NCBI GenBank assembly: GCA_903932505.1 | Contig: CAIZGN010000681.1 | Span: 1 to 39,232, forward strand | Length of the DNA: 39,232 bases | Reading direction: 5' to 3' | DNA from: Candidatus Hydrogenedentota bacterium | GTDB lineage: Bacteria > Hydrogenedentota > Hydrogenedentia > Hydrogenedentales > CAIZGN01 | Shown: positions 17,581 through 26,500 of the stretch, in pieces | Numbering within the stretch: the first letter of the stretch is position 1 | Layout: each line of letters starts with the position of its first letter | Notes under the pieces: model-generated | The model's input: the letters and a program-made list of their open reading frames with translations, nothing else | Databases searched by the model: none | What the model was told of the DNA's origin: nothing | Program-made: the position numbers and the translations under genes

Positions 17581-17799
17581 ATGAAGTACCTCGTCATTAT
17601 TGAAAAGGGCACCGATAGTTTTTGCGCGTATGTTCCGGACTTACCCGGTTGCACGAGTGCCGGGAATAGTTTCGCAGACACGTTGGCTGGCATTCGGGAA
17701 GCCATCGAGGGACATCTGGAAGTCATGCGGGAATATGGTGACCCGATTCCAGAACCAAGCAGTGAGCCTGTGTTTGTTGATGTGCCGGTTGCGGTCTGA
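17581..17799 (+). CDS. hicB: Orphan HicB-family antitoxin-like protein
   Basis: A 72-residue protein with the HicB partial RNase H-like fold signature: MKYLVIIEKGTDSFCAYVPD, then LPGCTSAGNSFADTLAGIREAIEGHLE. HicB proteins neutralise the HicA mRNA-cleaving toxin. No hicA-like frame was seen on either side (17468-17580 and 17800-17851), so it is an orphan or acts alone. GGAGG lies 12 bases upstream of ATG 17581, a little far. It is divergent from the DUF2892 promoter and convergent with the sigma-54 activator gene, and any upstream activator site for the sigma-54 promoter may fall inside or just before it. Confidence 0.82.
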   Translation: MKYLVIIEKGTDSFCAYVPDLPGCTSAGNSFADTLAGIREAIEGHLEVMREYGDPIPEPSSEPVFVDVPVAV

Positions 17800-17851
17800 G
17801 GCCTTCTGAATGCAGCACTGTTCGGCGGCTGGTGCGGTTCCTGCGATGCCC

Positions 17852-19261
17852 TCAACCCGGCGGGTCCAGGGGAATCCCCAGCTGCACCATGCGCCGCCAG
17901 ACCTGGGTTCGCGTGATGCCGAGACGGCGGGCGGCTTCCGCCTTGTTCCATTCGCAGTCTTGGAGCATGGCCACAATCTCTTCCTTGGTGGCTGGGCGGT
18001 GCACCGGTTTGCGGGGTGGGGTTTCCCGGGGGTGCGCCGTCCTTCTTTCGCAGATGCGGTCCCGAATATCCGTTCGTCGGAGTTCCAGCGGAAGATCCAG
18101 TGCGCCAATCTCACCCTCGCCACAGGCCACAAAGGCATGCTCGATCGCGTTTTCCAGCTCTCGCACATTGCCCGGCCAGCAATAGTCCATAATCATCCGC
18201 ATCGCGTCGGGCGTCACGCCGGAGAGGTTTTTCTGCGTCCGAGCCCGGTACTTTTCCACAAAATGGGCCACCAGCGGCGCGATGTCTTCCTGGCGCTCGC
18301 GCAGGGGGGGCAGATAGAGCGGGAAGACGTTGAGGCGATAGAAGAGGTCTTCGCGAAATTGGCCGGACTCCACCTGCTTTCGCAGGTCACGGTGGGTGGC
18401 GGCGATGATGCGCACATCCACCTTGCGTGCTTGGGATTCGCCGATGCGCTCGATTTCGCGCTCCTGAATCACCCGCAACAACTTCACCTGAACTGAAAGC
18501 GGGATCTCGCCGATTTCATCGAGAAAAATCGTGCCGCCATCGGCACGCTCGAAACGGCCAATCTGATCCTTCACCGCCCCGGTAAAGGAACCGCGCACAT
18601 GCCCGAAGAGTTCGCTCTCTACGAGTGTCTCGGAAAGGGCCGAGCAGTGTACACTCACCAGCGGGCCATCTTTGCGGGGGCTGTGAAAATGAATAGCCTT
18701 CGCCACGAGTTCTTTGCCGGTGCCGGTTTCGCCTCGCACCAGCACCGTTGCCTCGGAAGCCGCCGCCAATTCCACCAGATGGTAGACTTGGCGCATGGCC
18801 GGGCTTTTCCCCACGATATTGTGAAACCGGTAGCGCTCCTCCACCTCGCGGCGCAATTGGGTCACTTCTGTTTCCAGGCGTTTCAGCGTGGAGATGTCAG
18901 TGACCGTCACCACCGCCCCATGGGGACTTCCCTCAGGGGCCAGCAGCACCCTGGCGCTCACCAATACCGGCAGAGCCGACCCATCCTTGCAGCGCACCGT
19001 CAACTCGCATCGGTCCATGCTCCCCTCGGCAAAGAGGCGGCAATACATACCCTCTTTCTCCTCATCCTCGCTCCCCTCCAGCCAAGTGAACACACCGCAG
19101 GGCTTTCCAACGGCCTCCCCAGCGGAATACCCCGTCAGGCGTTCCATCGAACGGTTCCAGCGCCGCACCTCACGAGCGGCATTCACCACAAAGACCCCGT
19201 CCGCCATCGTATCAAGAATGGCGGCGAGTTCCAGTGCATCGAGTTTGGGCGGTATGTCCAA
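17852..19261 (-). CDS. Sigma-54-dependent transcriptional activator with PAS sensor domain
   Basis: About 469 residues from TTG 19261. The N-terminal PAS domain (about 10-125) includes ILDTMADGVFVVNAAREV and MERLTGYSAGEAVGKP. The AAA+ domain has Walker A GETGTGKELVAKAI, the sigma-54 contact loop GSFTGA (an A-to-S change in GAFTGA), Walker B GGTIFLDEIGEIP and an arginine-rich LREDLFYRLNVFPL segment. The C-terminus is a Fis-type helix-turn-helix (NKAEAARRLGITRTQVWRRM). There is no response-regulator receiver domain, so PAS is the likely signal input. The frame stays open to ATG 19492, but that 77-residue extension is Pro/Arg-rich and overlaps a repeat fragment and a -10 motif, so the TTG (AGGA 9 bases upstream) is preferred. 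Likely target: the sigma-54 promoters at 17478 and 17112. Confidence 0.92.
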   Translation of the reverse strand: MDIPPKLDALELAAILDTMADGVFVVNAAREVRRWNRSMERLTGYSAGEAVGKPCGVFTWLEGSEDEEKEGMYCRLFAEGSMDRCELTVRCKDGSALPVLVSARVLLAPEGSPHGAVVTVTDISTLKRLETEVTQLRREVEERYRFHNIVGKSPAMRQVYHLVELAAASEATVLVRGETGTGKELVAKAIHFHSPRKDGPLVSVHCSALSETLVESELFGHVRGSFTGAVKDQIGRFERADGGTIFLDEIGEIPLSVQVKLLRVIQEREIERIGESQARKVDVRIIAATHRDLRKQVESGQFREDLFYRLNVFPLYLPPLRERQEDIAPLVAHFVEKYRARTQKNLSGVTPDAMRMIMDYCWPGNVRELENAIEHAFVACGEGEIGALDLPLELRRTDIRDRICERRTAHPRETPPRKPVHRPATKEEIVAMLQDCEWNKAEAARRLGITRTQVWRRMVQLGIPLDPPG

Positions 19262-19297
19262 GGCAAGTGTTCCTGTGTGGCCGGAGTTCCAGACCCT

Positions 19298-19303
19298 AGT
19301 ATA
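19298..19303 (-). promoter_or_regulatory. -10 candidate (TATACT) for the sigma-54 activator gene
   Basis: TATACT on the minus strand lies 37 bases before the TTG start. The surrounding 13 bases (AGTATAGCGCAGG on the plus strand, 19298-19310) recur exactly at 22581-22593 ahead of the Gfo/Idh gene in the same orientation. No -35 consensus is visible. Confidence 0.4.
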
Positions 19304-19350
19304 GCGCAGGGGGCGGGGGTGGCGGGAGTGCGGACTTGGTTCATAGTTCC

Positions 19351-19364
19351 ACGCTCGGGATGAC
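19351..19364 (-). repeat. Second fragment of the intergenic GTCAT-type repeat
   Basis: The minus strand reads GTCATCCCGAGCGT, resembling the start of the repeat at 15301. It lies in the 260-base divergent region between the activator gene and the TIM-barrel gene and supports reading this region as non-coding. Confidence 0.3.
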
Positions 19365-19435
19365 CGCTGGACTGTTTCGCGCGATACCATTTTTTCGATA
19401 TGCCCCTTGGGCGCTGATTTTTGCTCGACGGGTGC

Positions 19436-19466
19436 TTGACAAAACCCTGATTCCATTTGATAGGCT
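19436..19466 (+). promoter_or_regulatory. Sigma-70 promoter candidate for the Tat-exported TIM-barrel gene
   Basis: A perfect TTGACA (19436-19441) is followed, after a slightly long 19-base spacer, by TGA-TAGGCT (19458-19466). The start codon is 56 bases downstream. The spacing is not ideal. Confidence 0.35.
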
Positions 19467-19521
19467 TGGCATACGCTCTTCGTGGCAGGCATGATCTCAA
19501 CCCGGGTTTCTGGAGGTTCTC

Positions 19522-20424
19522 ATGATCGGCAAGGCTTCACATTCCGGTACTATTTCACGGCGCGGCTTTTTGTGGTCTAGCGGTGCCGCCCTGACGGCTT
19601 TGGGCATCGCTCCGCAGTGTGTGGCTGTCGGTGCGGGGCCCTTGGGACAGGCAATCGGCAGTCAGGTCTGGCCGATGCGTTCACTGCTCAAGGATTTCCC
19701 CGCTTTTGCAAAGAACATTGCGGGTATCGGTGTGCGTGAGCTAGAGCTATGTTCGCCCCTAGGTTATGGGGAAGAGTTTTCCTCGCTCACGAACGGGAAA
19801 GAGGTTAAGAAGATTCTGAATGACCATGGATTGGGATGTCAAAGCTCACACTTTACCATGGACGAGTTGCGCAAGACCCCGGGGAAATCGCTCGAGTGGG
19901 CCCATGCTGTTGGTGTCAAGCAGATCATTACTGCGAGCCTGGGTGATGGCAACGGGGGGAATCACCCGAGCCTTGAACAGGTAAAGAAGGCGGCAGCGGA
20001 GTACAATGAAATTGCGGCTGTGAGTGCGAAGGCGGGTCTGCAGCAGGGATTGCACAATGAAGGCTTCGAGATGTCGATCGTGGAGGGGAAGCGCACCTAC
20101 GATTTGTTGCTCGATTTACTTGATCCGGTGCTGGTCAAGTTTCAGTTTCAGATGTCGACCATTACGGCGGGTTTTGTGGCGGCTGACTATTTCCACAAAT
20201 ATCCGGGCCGATTCTTCTCGATGCACTTGCAGGATATCGACCTGAATATTCCTGCTGGCGCGGGTGATGAAGAGCGTCCCCAGGTTGCGCTTGGTAAGGG
20301 CAGCATTGACTGGGTGAAGACCTTTGGCGCAGCAAAAGAAGGCGGGGTAAAGAATTACTTCGTCGAGCAGAGCTGGGCGCTTACTCAGCAAAGTGTCGCG
20401 TATCTTCAGACCCTCAACGCCTGA
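19522..20424 (+). CDS. Tat-exported sugar phosphate isomerase/epimerase-like TIM-barrel protein
   Basis: A 300-residue protein with a twin-arginine signal (SRRGFLWSSGAALTALGIA), so it is exported folded. The mature part is an AP-endonuclease-2-type TIM barrel: GVRELELCSPLG, a HNEGFE motif carrying one likely metal ligand, KFQFQMSTITAG where many relatives have an Asp, and FFSMHLQDIDL with a likely metal-binding His. The export signal means a role on periplasmic sugars rather than sugar phosphates; such paralogues are common in Planctomycetes-like bacteria and mostly uncharacterised. ATG 19522 has GGAGG 7 bases upstream. A YhhN-like gene follows after 18 bases and is probably co-transcribed. 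Confidence 0.9.
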   Translation: MIGKASHSGTISRRGFLWSSGAALTALGIAPQCVAVGAGPLGQAIGSQVWPMRSLLKDFPAFAKNIAGIGVRELELCSPLGYGEEFSSLTNGKEVKKILNDHGLGCQSSHFTMDELRKTPGKSLEWAHAVGVKQIITASLGDGNGGNHPSLEQVKKAAAEYNEIAAVSAKAGLQQGLHNEGFEMSIVEGKRTYDLLLDLLDPVLVKFQFQMSTITAGFVAADYFHKYPGRFFSMHLQDIDLNIPAGAGDEERPQVALGKGSIDWVKTFGAAKEGGVKNYFVEQSWALTQQSVAYLQTLNA

Positions 20425-20442
20425 GCGTTGGCAAGGTTTCTT

Positions 20443-21093
20443 ATGACTTACCCTGGTAGCACGAGTTTGTGGGTTGGGGTATCCATTGGTGGGTTGCTGT
20501 GCCTGCTGATGGCCGAGAAAGCGGGTCTTCGCCGTGGAAAAGCACTATTCAAGATTATTGCCTCGACGGGGTTCGTTATGACTGGAGTGTGCGCCGGGGG
20601 TCTGGCCTCGCGGTATGGCCTGCTCGTTCTATTGGCTCTCGTTTTCTCCTGGTTTGGCGATGTCTTTCTGCTGTCGAAACATCGAGCAGCGTTTCTGGCG
20701 GGTTTGGTGAGTTTTCTGCTGGCGCACCTCAGCTACACCCTTGCGTTTGCATCGGGGCCCTGCCTTGTCATTGCATCGGGTGTGGCGGCCCTGTGTTGCA
20801 GTGTGGCGGCCATGGTGGTCGTTCCCTGGCTTTGGCCCCACTTGGACGCGAAAATGCGCGGGCCCGTCGTTGCGTATATCGCCGTGATTTCGGTCATGGT
20901 GGTCTGCTCCGCCGGAGCGGCCTGGGCCGAGGGCCGCTGGATCATCCTTGTCGGAGCGACGATGTTTTATCTGTCAGACATCACGGTGGCACGCGACCGA
21001 TTTGTCGCACCCGGTTTCGTTAACGGGCTTTGGGGTCTGCCTCTCTATTACGGCGGTCAGCTTCTGCTGGCGCTCAGTGTGTGCAGTCGATGA
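20443..21093 (+). CDS. YhhN-family (lysoplasmalogenase-like) membrane protein
   Basis: A 216-residue, almost wholly hydrophobic protein with about 8 transmembrane segments. The FSWFGDVFLLSKH motif carries the conserved Gly-Asp of the YhhN/TMEM86 family, and the C-terminal YLSDITVARDRFV carries a second conserved Asp. Characterised relatives hydrolyse the vinyl-ether bond of lysoplasmalogens; in bacteria the substrate is unproven. ATG 20443 is chosen because AAGG is 6 bases upstream; TTG 20428 would add five residues. It ends 24 bases before the stop of the convergent Gfo/Idh gene. A lipid-related role next to a lipid synthase operon is noted, but they are on different transcripts. Confidence 0.82.
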   Translation: MTYPGSTSLWVGVSIGGLLCLLMAEKAGLRRGKALFKIIASTGFVMTGVCAGGLASRYGLLVLLALVFSWFGDVFLLSKHRAAFLAGLVSFLLAHLSYTLAFASGPCLVIASGVAALCCSVAAMVVVPWLWPHLDAKMRGPVVAYIAVISVMVVCSAGAAWAEGRWIILVGATMFYLSDITVARDRFVAPGFVNGLWGLPLYYGGQLLLALSVCSR

Positions 21094-21117
21094 TGGTGCC
21101 TTTGTATTGGTTCTGCC

Positions 21118-22443
21118 TCAGGCCTCGAGCAGGCGTGTGTATCCGGGCTTAAGGGTCGGGTAGCTACCATTGGCCTCGGGTAGGACGGGGGGCTCCATGC
21201 CGTCATGGCAGTCTTCCGGTTTTGGCGGGTAGGCAAAGTTGGACTTGTTAATCCGCTCCCAGGTGATCTCTTCGCCGGTATAACAGGAAAACTGGCCCAT
21301 GATGCCGATCATGGTGCTACGGGCCATGAAATCCCCATTGTTGATGGGTTCGCCAGCCCGGATGGCCTTAAAGAGCTCGTCGTGCTCGACCTGGTAGGGA
21401 TTGCAATTCCCTTTCCACTCCCATTCTTTTTCACCCCAAATGCGGGTATTTAGAATGGAGGCCTTGCCCTTGGTTCCAAATACCGTGCTGGAGGCTTCGT
21501 TGTAGCATCCTTCGGTCGTGCGGCACAGGGCGTATATCCGCACACCGTTTTCCATCTCGTACACCACGGAATGATGGTCAAAGACATCACCATAAATCGG
21601 GGCGGTCATGGATGAGCGGCCACCGAGGCCGTGACACTTGAGGGGTGCGGCGTTTTTGAGCACCCAACTGGCACGATCGAGATTATGGACGAGTGATTGG
21701 GGCACATCGTCGCCTGAAAGCCAGCGGAAATGATACTGTGTGCTGCATTGCCACTCGAGTTCGGTAAGGCCGGGGGCGCGGTCAATGACCACATACGGAG
21801 GGCGCAGAAAGTTTTCTTCGATGGCGATCACCTCGCCAATGGCTCCGTCGTGTATGCGCTGAATGGTCTCTGCGTATCCCACGTGATGCCGACTGTGGAG
21901 TCCCGAAACCAGGCACAGCTTTTTTTCTTTGGCGACCTCCGCAGCCTGTTGCATCAGCTTGATACCGGCGGGATCCACGCCGTGGGGTTTTTCGACGAAG
22001 ACATGCTTGCCCGCCTGGAGAGCGGCCATGGCGTGGAAAGGATGGAATTTCGCGGCATTGGCGATGAGTACAACATCGGAGGATTCAATGACATGCTTGT
22101 AGCCGTCAAATCCTGAAAAGCAGTGGTCATCGTCAACCAGCACCTGGCCCTTCTTTTGTTCGCGAAGGCGATCCCGGCGTGTTTTTACCCGATCCATCAG
22201 GATGTCGCACATAGCGACCAAGCGTGCGCCCGGGTCGGCGGTCAGTGCCTCTGCGGCCGCGCCCGTATTTCGGCCACCGCATCCAATCATGCCGACCCTG
22301 ATGAGGTCGGTTCCGGCGGCACGGGCGTTCTGCGCGAGCACATGTGATCCGGCCATCGCGGCCGAGGTCAGCACGGCGGAGTTTTTCAGGAAATCACGCC
22401 GTGTGGGGCTGAGGTTGTTGTCAGAGGCATTTTGTTGCGACAT
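21118..22443 (-). CDS. Tat-exported Gfo/Idh/MocA-family NAD(P)-dependent oxidoreductase
   Basis: A 441-residue protein with a twin-arginine signal (SPTRRDFLKNSAVLTSAAMA). The Rossmann motif is VGMIGCGGRNTGAAAEAL, and the family EKP motif is in VFVEKPHGVDPAG. The C-terminal half has the usual alpha/beta sheet domain of this group. Such enzymes oxidise or reduce sugars and glycosides with tightly bound NAD(P); exported members can carry out redox-neutral glycoside cleavage or 3-keto formation, which would match the DUF1080 protein elsewhere in the window (inference). ATG 22443 has AAGGAG about 6 bases upstream. It is monocistronic as far as can be seen and convergent with the YhhN gene. Confidence 0.92.
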   Translation of the reverse strand: MSQQNASDNNLSPTRRDFLKNSAVLTSAAMAGSHVLAQNARAAGTDLIRVGMIGCGGRNTGAAAEALTADPGARLVAMCDILMDRVKTRRDRLREQKKGQVLVDDDHCFSGFDGYKHVIESSDVVLIANAAKFHPFHAMAALQAGKHVFVEKPHGVDPAGIKLMQQAAEVAKEKKLCLVSGLHSRHHVGYAETIQRIHDGAIGEVIAIEENFLRPPYVVIDRAPGLTELEWQCSTQYHFRWLSGDDVPQSLVHNLDRASWVLKNAAPLKCHGLGGRSSMTAPIYGDVFDHHSVVYEMENGVRIYALCRTTEGCYNEASSTVFGTKGKASILNTRIWGEKEWEWKGNCNPYQVEHDELFKAIRAGEPINNGDFMARSTMIGIMGQFSCYTGEEITWERINKSNFAYPPKPEDCHDGMEPPVLPEANGSYPTLKPGYTRLLEA

Positions 22444-22580
22444 GGGGTCTCCTTCGCGGAATGCGCTGTATGCAGTGTGTCTGCACGCGCGCGGTCAAAG
22501 GCCAATGGGTTGCGTGACCATCCAAATGTTTGCATCGTGCGCGGCGGAGGACAGGGCGTGCGCACAAAGCGAACACCCGC

Positions 22581-22586
22581 AGTATA
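22581..22586 (-). promoter_or_regulatory. -10 candidate (TATACT) for the Gfo/Idh gene
   Basis: TATACT on the minus strand within the 13-base word AGTATAGCGCAGG (plus strand, 22581-22593) that also lies upstream of the sigma-54 activator gene. It implies a leader of about 130 bases before ATG 22443. The rest of the 268-base gap (22444-22711) shows nothing clear. Confidence 0.35.
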
Positions 22587-22711
22587 GCGCAGGTTCACGG
22601 AGCTAGGAAACCCGAGAGGGCAGGGCAAACCGGAGGCACACGCAGGCCTTGGCATTGAGGATTGGGGGTATAATGGCTAGCGGATGGGGGGGAAGAAGGA
22701 CGATTTGAGCG

Positions 22712-23458
22712 TCAACGGTCTATGAATATATGCTCGCGATGATAGCTTAGGAATCGTTGGTCAGGAATGAATCGCTCGGGAAGATGGATTGGCTGCCCGT
22801 GATACTGACGGAGTAGGGGATGTTTGACCTTGTCTGCAATAATGACTTTATAGGCATCATCGATCGACAATAGGCCCCGATCAAAGGCGCGGTCATGCAG
22901 TGCATTTAAGCAAAGACCATTGGTTGGATTCATTCGGGTCTTGGTATTGTGGGCCCATGGAATAATATGGCTTGCGTTTAGAAGTTCGGTGCTCCCGATG
23001 CCGGTTATGCAGCAGACATTGTTATAGGAGGTCAAAATCATTCGGCGGAAGAAGTCCTGATTGGTTCGAATCTTGACCACAGAATTCTTGGTCAGCCCTG
23101 GCCGGACAACATCGTCGATTGAGGGAGTCACGGCTGTAATGGGAGTGTTTATTGCGGTGAAATAGGCCTCATTTACAAGGGCCATAATATTTGGATGCTC
23201 AAAGAATTCGATCCAGACTTCGCGGTCAAGCCTGCTCGCATTCGCGGCCCCCTTCTGGTGAATGGATTCGTCAATGCTTGCCAAATTGGCTAGCTTATAA
23301 CTAATCGACCCCGGGGTTCGGTCGATCTCTTCGGCCAGAGCAATGATGTCAGGATTGCGCATATGCATTCGGCCGAAGGGCGTCTTGCAGTATAAACTGA
23401 TTGCAAGTATCAGCTCAGCACGTGTCCAAGGTCGACTGCTCTTGCCCTCTGACTTCAT
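22712..23458 (-). CDS. HNH endonuclease (restriction-type)
   Basis: A 248-residue protein. The N-terminal half (WTRAELILAISLYCKTPFG and TPGSISYKLANLASID) resembles the small helical domain often attached to HNH restriction endonucleases. The C-terminal half has the HNH core: NNVCCITGI, LLNASHIIPWA, and NPTNGLCLNALHDRAFDRGLL. Such proteins are metal-dependent nucleases, commonly of restriction or other defence systems; no methyltransferase gene is in the window, so it may be a modification-dependent nuclease or an orphan. ATG 23458 has AAAGG 6 bases upstream. The gene is clearly richer in A+T than the surrounding operons, suggesting recent acquisition. It lies 83 bases after the lipid synthase operon on the same strand. 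Confidence 0.85.
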   Translation of the reverse strand: MKSEGKSSRPWTRAELILAISLYCKTPFGRMHMRNPDIIALAEEIDRTPGSISYKLANLASIDESIHQKGAANASRLDREVWIEFFEHPNIMALVNEAYFTAINTPITAVTPSIDDVVRPGLTKNSVVKIRTNQDFFRRMILTSYNNVCCITGIGSTELLNASHIIPWAHNTKTRMNPTNGLCLNALHDRAFDRGLLSIDDAYKVIIADKVKHPLLRQYHGQPIHLPERFIPDQRFLSYHREHIFIDR

Positions 23459-23541
23459 CGCATGCCTTTACGTTTGTAAACTGCGGATTCATTCTAGGCA
23501 TTCTCCGTCTGTTCTATCAGAAAATCAATCTGAAGACAAGC

Positions 23542-26500
23542 TCACCCTTGCTGTACCCTCACCGCGAATCGTCGCATCTCGTAGATGACCAAGCCATCTA
23601 CGAGAAGGAAACCGTCCGCGCGGAGGCGTTTGTCGGTGTCGTTGGCTTCGGTAATGACGGCTTCCACGGTGACTTCCCTGCTGGTCGGGACAACCTGGCC
23701 CCGGTAGATCCACTCGTGTTCCTCGCCCAGGGCTACGGCTTCGATGAGGGTGTCGGGACTGAGTCCCCAGCGCTCTTGGGCGGCTACTTTGAGCAGTTGG
23801 AGGAAGGCCTCCAGACCCAGGGAGCCGGGCCACACGGGATCCTGGTAGAAATGCGCATGGAAGAACCATTCGTCGGGGTTGACGGTTTTAGAGCCTCGGA
23901 TATAGCCCAGTTTCGCCGGGCCGCCTTCAGGGATCCAGGCATCGATGCGGTCGAGCATGCGCATGGTGGCATCGGGGAAGGGCGGATCGGCGGGATAGTC
24001 GAAAGCGCGGGCGTTGGCACTTTCCTCCGGATCGGGGAGATAACGCGCGGCATCGCGCACACCGATTTGTTCGGCGAGTGCCTGCTCGGAGAAGAAGCCG
24101 AAGTAGGTGGTGCCTTCGTAAACGAGGCCCTCTGCGGATTCGATGCGCATGGTGTAGTTCTGGATGATCATGCCGCCGGAGCGGGACACGTTGGTGGCGC
24201 GGACTTTGGTGGTGATGGTTCCTGCGTCGGGGAGGACATTGCGATGCTGTATGCCCTTGCCGCCCAGGTTGCGGAACTTCACGTCCGTTTCGCTGTAGAG
24301 GGCGGAACCCATGTATGCCGCGAGCCACCCGCAGGATTGCAGGCCGAACTCGAGGAGTTGCGCGTAGGGCATGACCGGCTGACGATTCGATGCGAAGTAC
24401 CACGCATCGGCGGGCACATCGTATTGGGCTTCCGCCGCACTGCCGGAGACCATCTTCCAGGCCTCGGCCTGAATCTCCACGATTCGACTAAGCATGAGGT
24501 AGGGCGGACGGGGCAGACGTGCCAACCGGCGTTCGCCGGAGTCAAAGGGCGCGTATCGGTCGCCATAGGATTTCGAGGGCGTGCCATCGGCGAATTCAAG
24601 GATGCGCTCGTAGGAAAACAAGGGATCGGTATGTGCTGTATCCAGCTGCTTTCCGGAGACCGCGTTGGCCCACAGGGCCTCCACGCCTTCGCGGGTTTGG
24701 CCAGAGAGCTGGAGGCACATGTCGGTGATGGCGACGATGGGCTTGCCGTCGGCGTACATTTTGGCGTCGGCGATGGCATAAGGCTCGGGCCGATAGCCGA
24801 TTTCCTTGATGATGGCCTCGTAGACCACGACCTTGGTGCTTTGCAGAACCTGGCCGCGACATTTGAGTCGGCTGGCGACCCCGGGCACGGGTTCCCAGGC
24901 TGCCTGCCCCGTTTCTCCGAGCCATCCCATGCGCATGAGGAAGACGCGGAAGGTGTGAAGGCAGCATTCGTACATGAGGGTGCCGGGCATAACCATGTCA
25001 TCGACAAAGTGACAGGTGAGGAACCAATCGTCGGGATGCACATCCATTTCGCCCAAGATAACACCTAGTCCGTAGCGGCCGCCGGTGGGGTCGAGCTTCG
25101 TGATGCGGTGCACGACATTCATGCGGCCATCGGGCAGGGTCAGCGGATTGCGCAGGGAGATTGAGGCAAAGGCGGGGCCGAAGCATCCGGCCAGATCGCC
25201 GTGTCGCAGGGCCTGCAACTGTTCCTTGGTGTAACTTTCCGCGGCCATGAGGACGAGTTCACGCCAATCGGCAGATCGCTTGCCCTGCGCAGGCGTTCGT
25301 TCCAGCTTGGACTCGGTGACGCCCTGTCCAGCGGCGAGTTCGGCCATCGTGAAGAAACCCGCACAGCCCTGGCGCATGCTGAGCAGCAGTTCGCCATTCA
25401 CGGAACCGTCAAACTGAAAATGGAAGAACCACGGGTTGCCATGGCGGAAGAATCGCTCGATGCGGATGTCATAGCGAATGACTTCGCCCGGTTTGGGCAG
25501 CCCGCGATAGAACGTGACGGCAGCATCGAGCAAGCGGTACATCGACTTGCCCTTGGTCTCGAAGTCGATACCCATGTAGCCGGAGAGGAAAAGGTCGGCC
25601 TGTCCGGCTTCAATGGCGATACACGCAGGAATGCGCCCGCCATCGAGATACCAGCCATCCCGCAGGACATCGTGTTCCGTGACCACGCGACCGGGTTGCA
25701 TCGAGCAGGGCGCGCCTTCGACTTCCACAATGCGATCGACCAGCATGAGCGGCTCATCGGGCAGCCGGACGCGGGTCGGATAGGTGTCCACTTCTGCAAA
25801 GGCCGGCCCCAGCATCTGGGCGAGAGTGCCGATGGCGAATTCCATGCACATATCGCGATCAAAGGCGACCGGAACACGACTCGTTGCGCGCGAGGGAAGC
25901 TCGGGGCTTGGGGACTGTGTTTCGCGCACCGGTATGGTCACACCGCCGCTTTGCAGCGCCGCCAGCAGGTCCATTTGGTGGCGCACCGTCTCGGCGTAAA
26001 GGTCGGTGAGCTGCGTGGAGAAGGCGAGATAGTGCTCATGCGCGGCTGCCTTCGCAAGTCCCGTCTCGTGGAGTTGTGCCACCAAGTTAGCGGCCATACC
26101 CGATGAAAAAACATCGGCCACGGACAGTGTCGCCGCTGTGGATACCGGCGCGGGCATTTCCGCCGGAGTCTCCGGCGCGAATTCCGTTACCGTCGACTCA
26201 GACGGGGAAAAGAGCGGCTCAGGCGTTTCTTCCTGCACGGATTCGGGCCACTCCTGCGACTCGGGTCGGGGCGGATTGAAGGGAGCGCCGCCGATGGGGG
26301 CGGAGACGCTCGGGCCCTCTGGCTGGCCGTGCAAATGGTGGTCGATGGCTCGCGAATCGCGACCATACAAAAACTCGAGATTGACGGGAACGTATTCCGC
26401 AGCCCACTGCGCCAGCGCGCGGAGAAAAAGAGACGGACTGTCCTGCCCCGCGTAGCAAATCGAACGGGCGAGATGCGGGCGGTCATCGAGGATTTTGGAA

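Noticed and set aside
22649-22674. TTGGCA and a perfect TATAAT on the plus strand
   Set aside because: The spacer is only 14 bases and no plus-strand gene follows; downstream is the 3' end of the minus-strand HNH gene.
23401-25068. 555-codon plus-strand frame opposite the hot-dog domains
   Set aside because: It is antisense to conserved dehydratase domains, with no ribosome site and no recognisable family.
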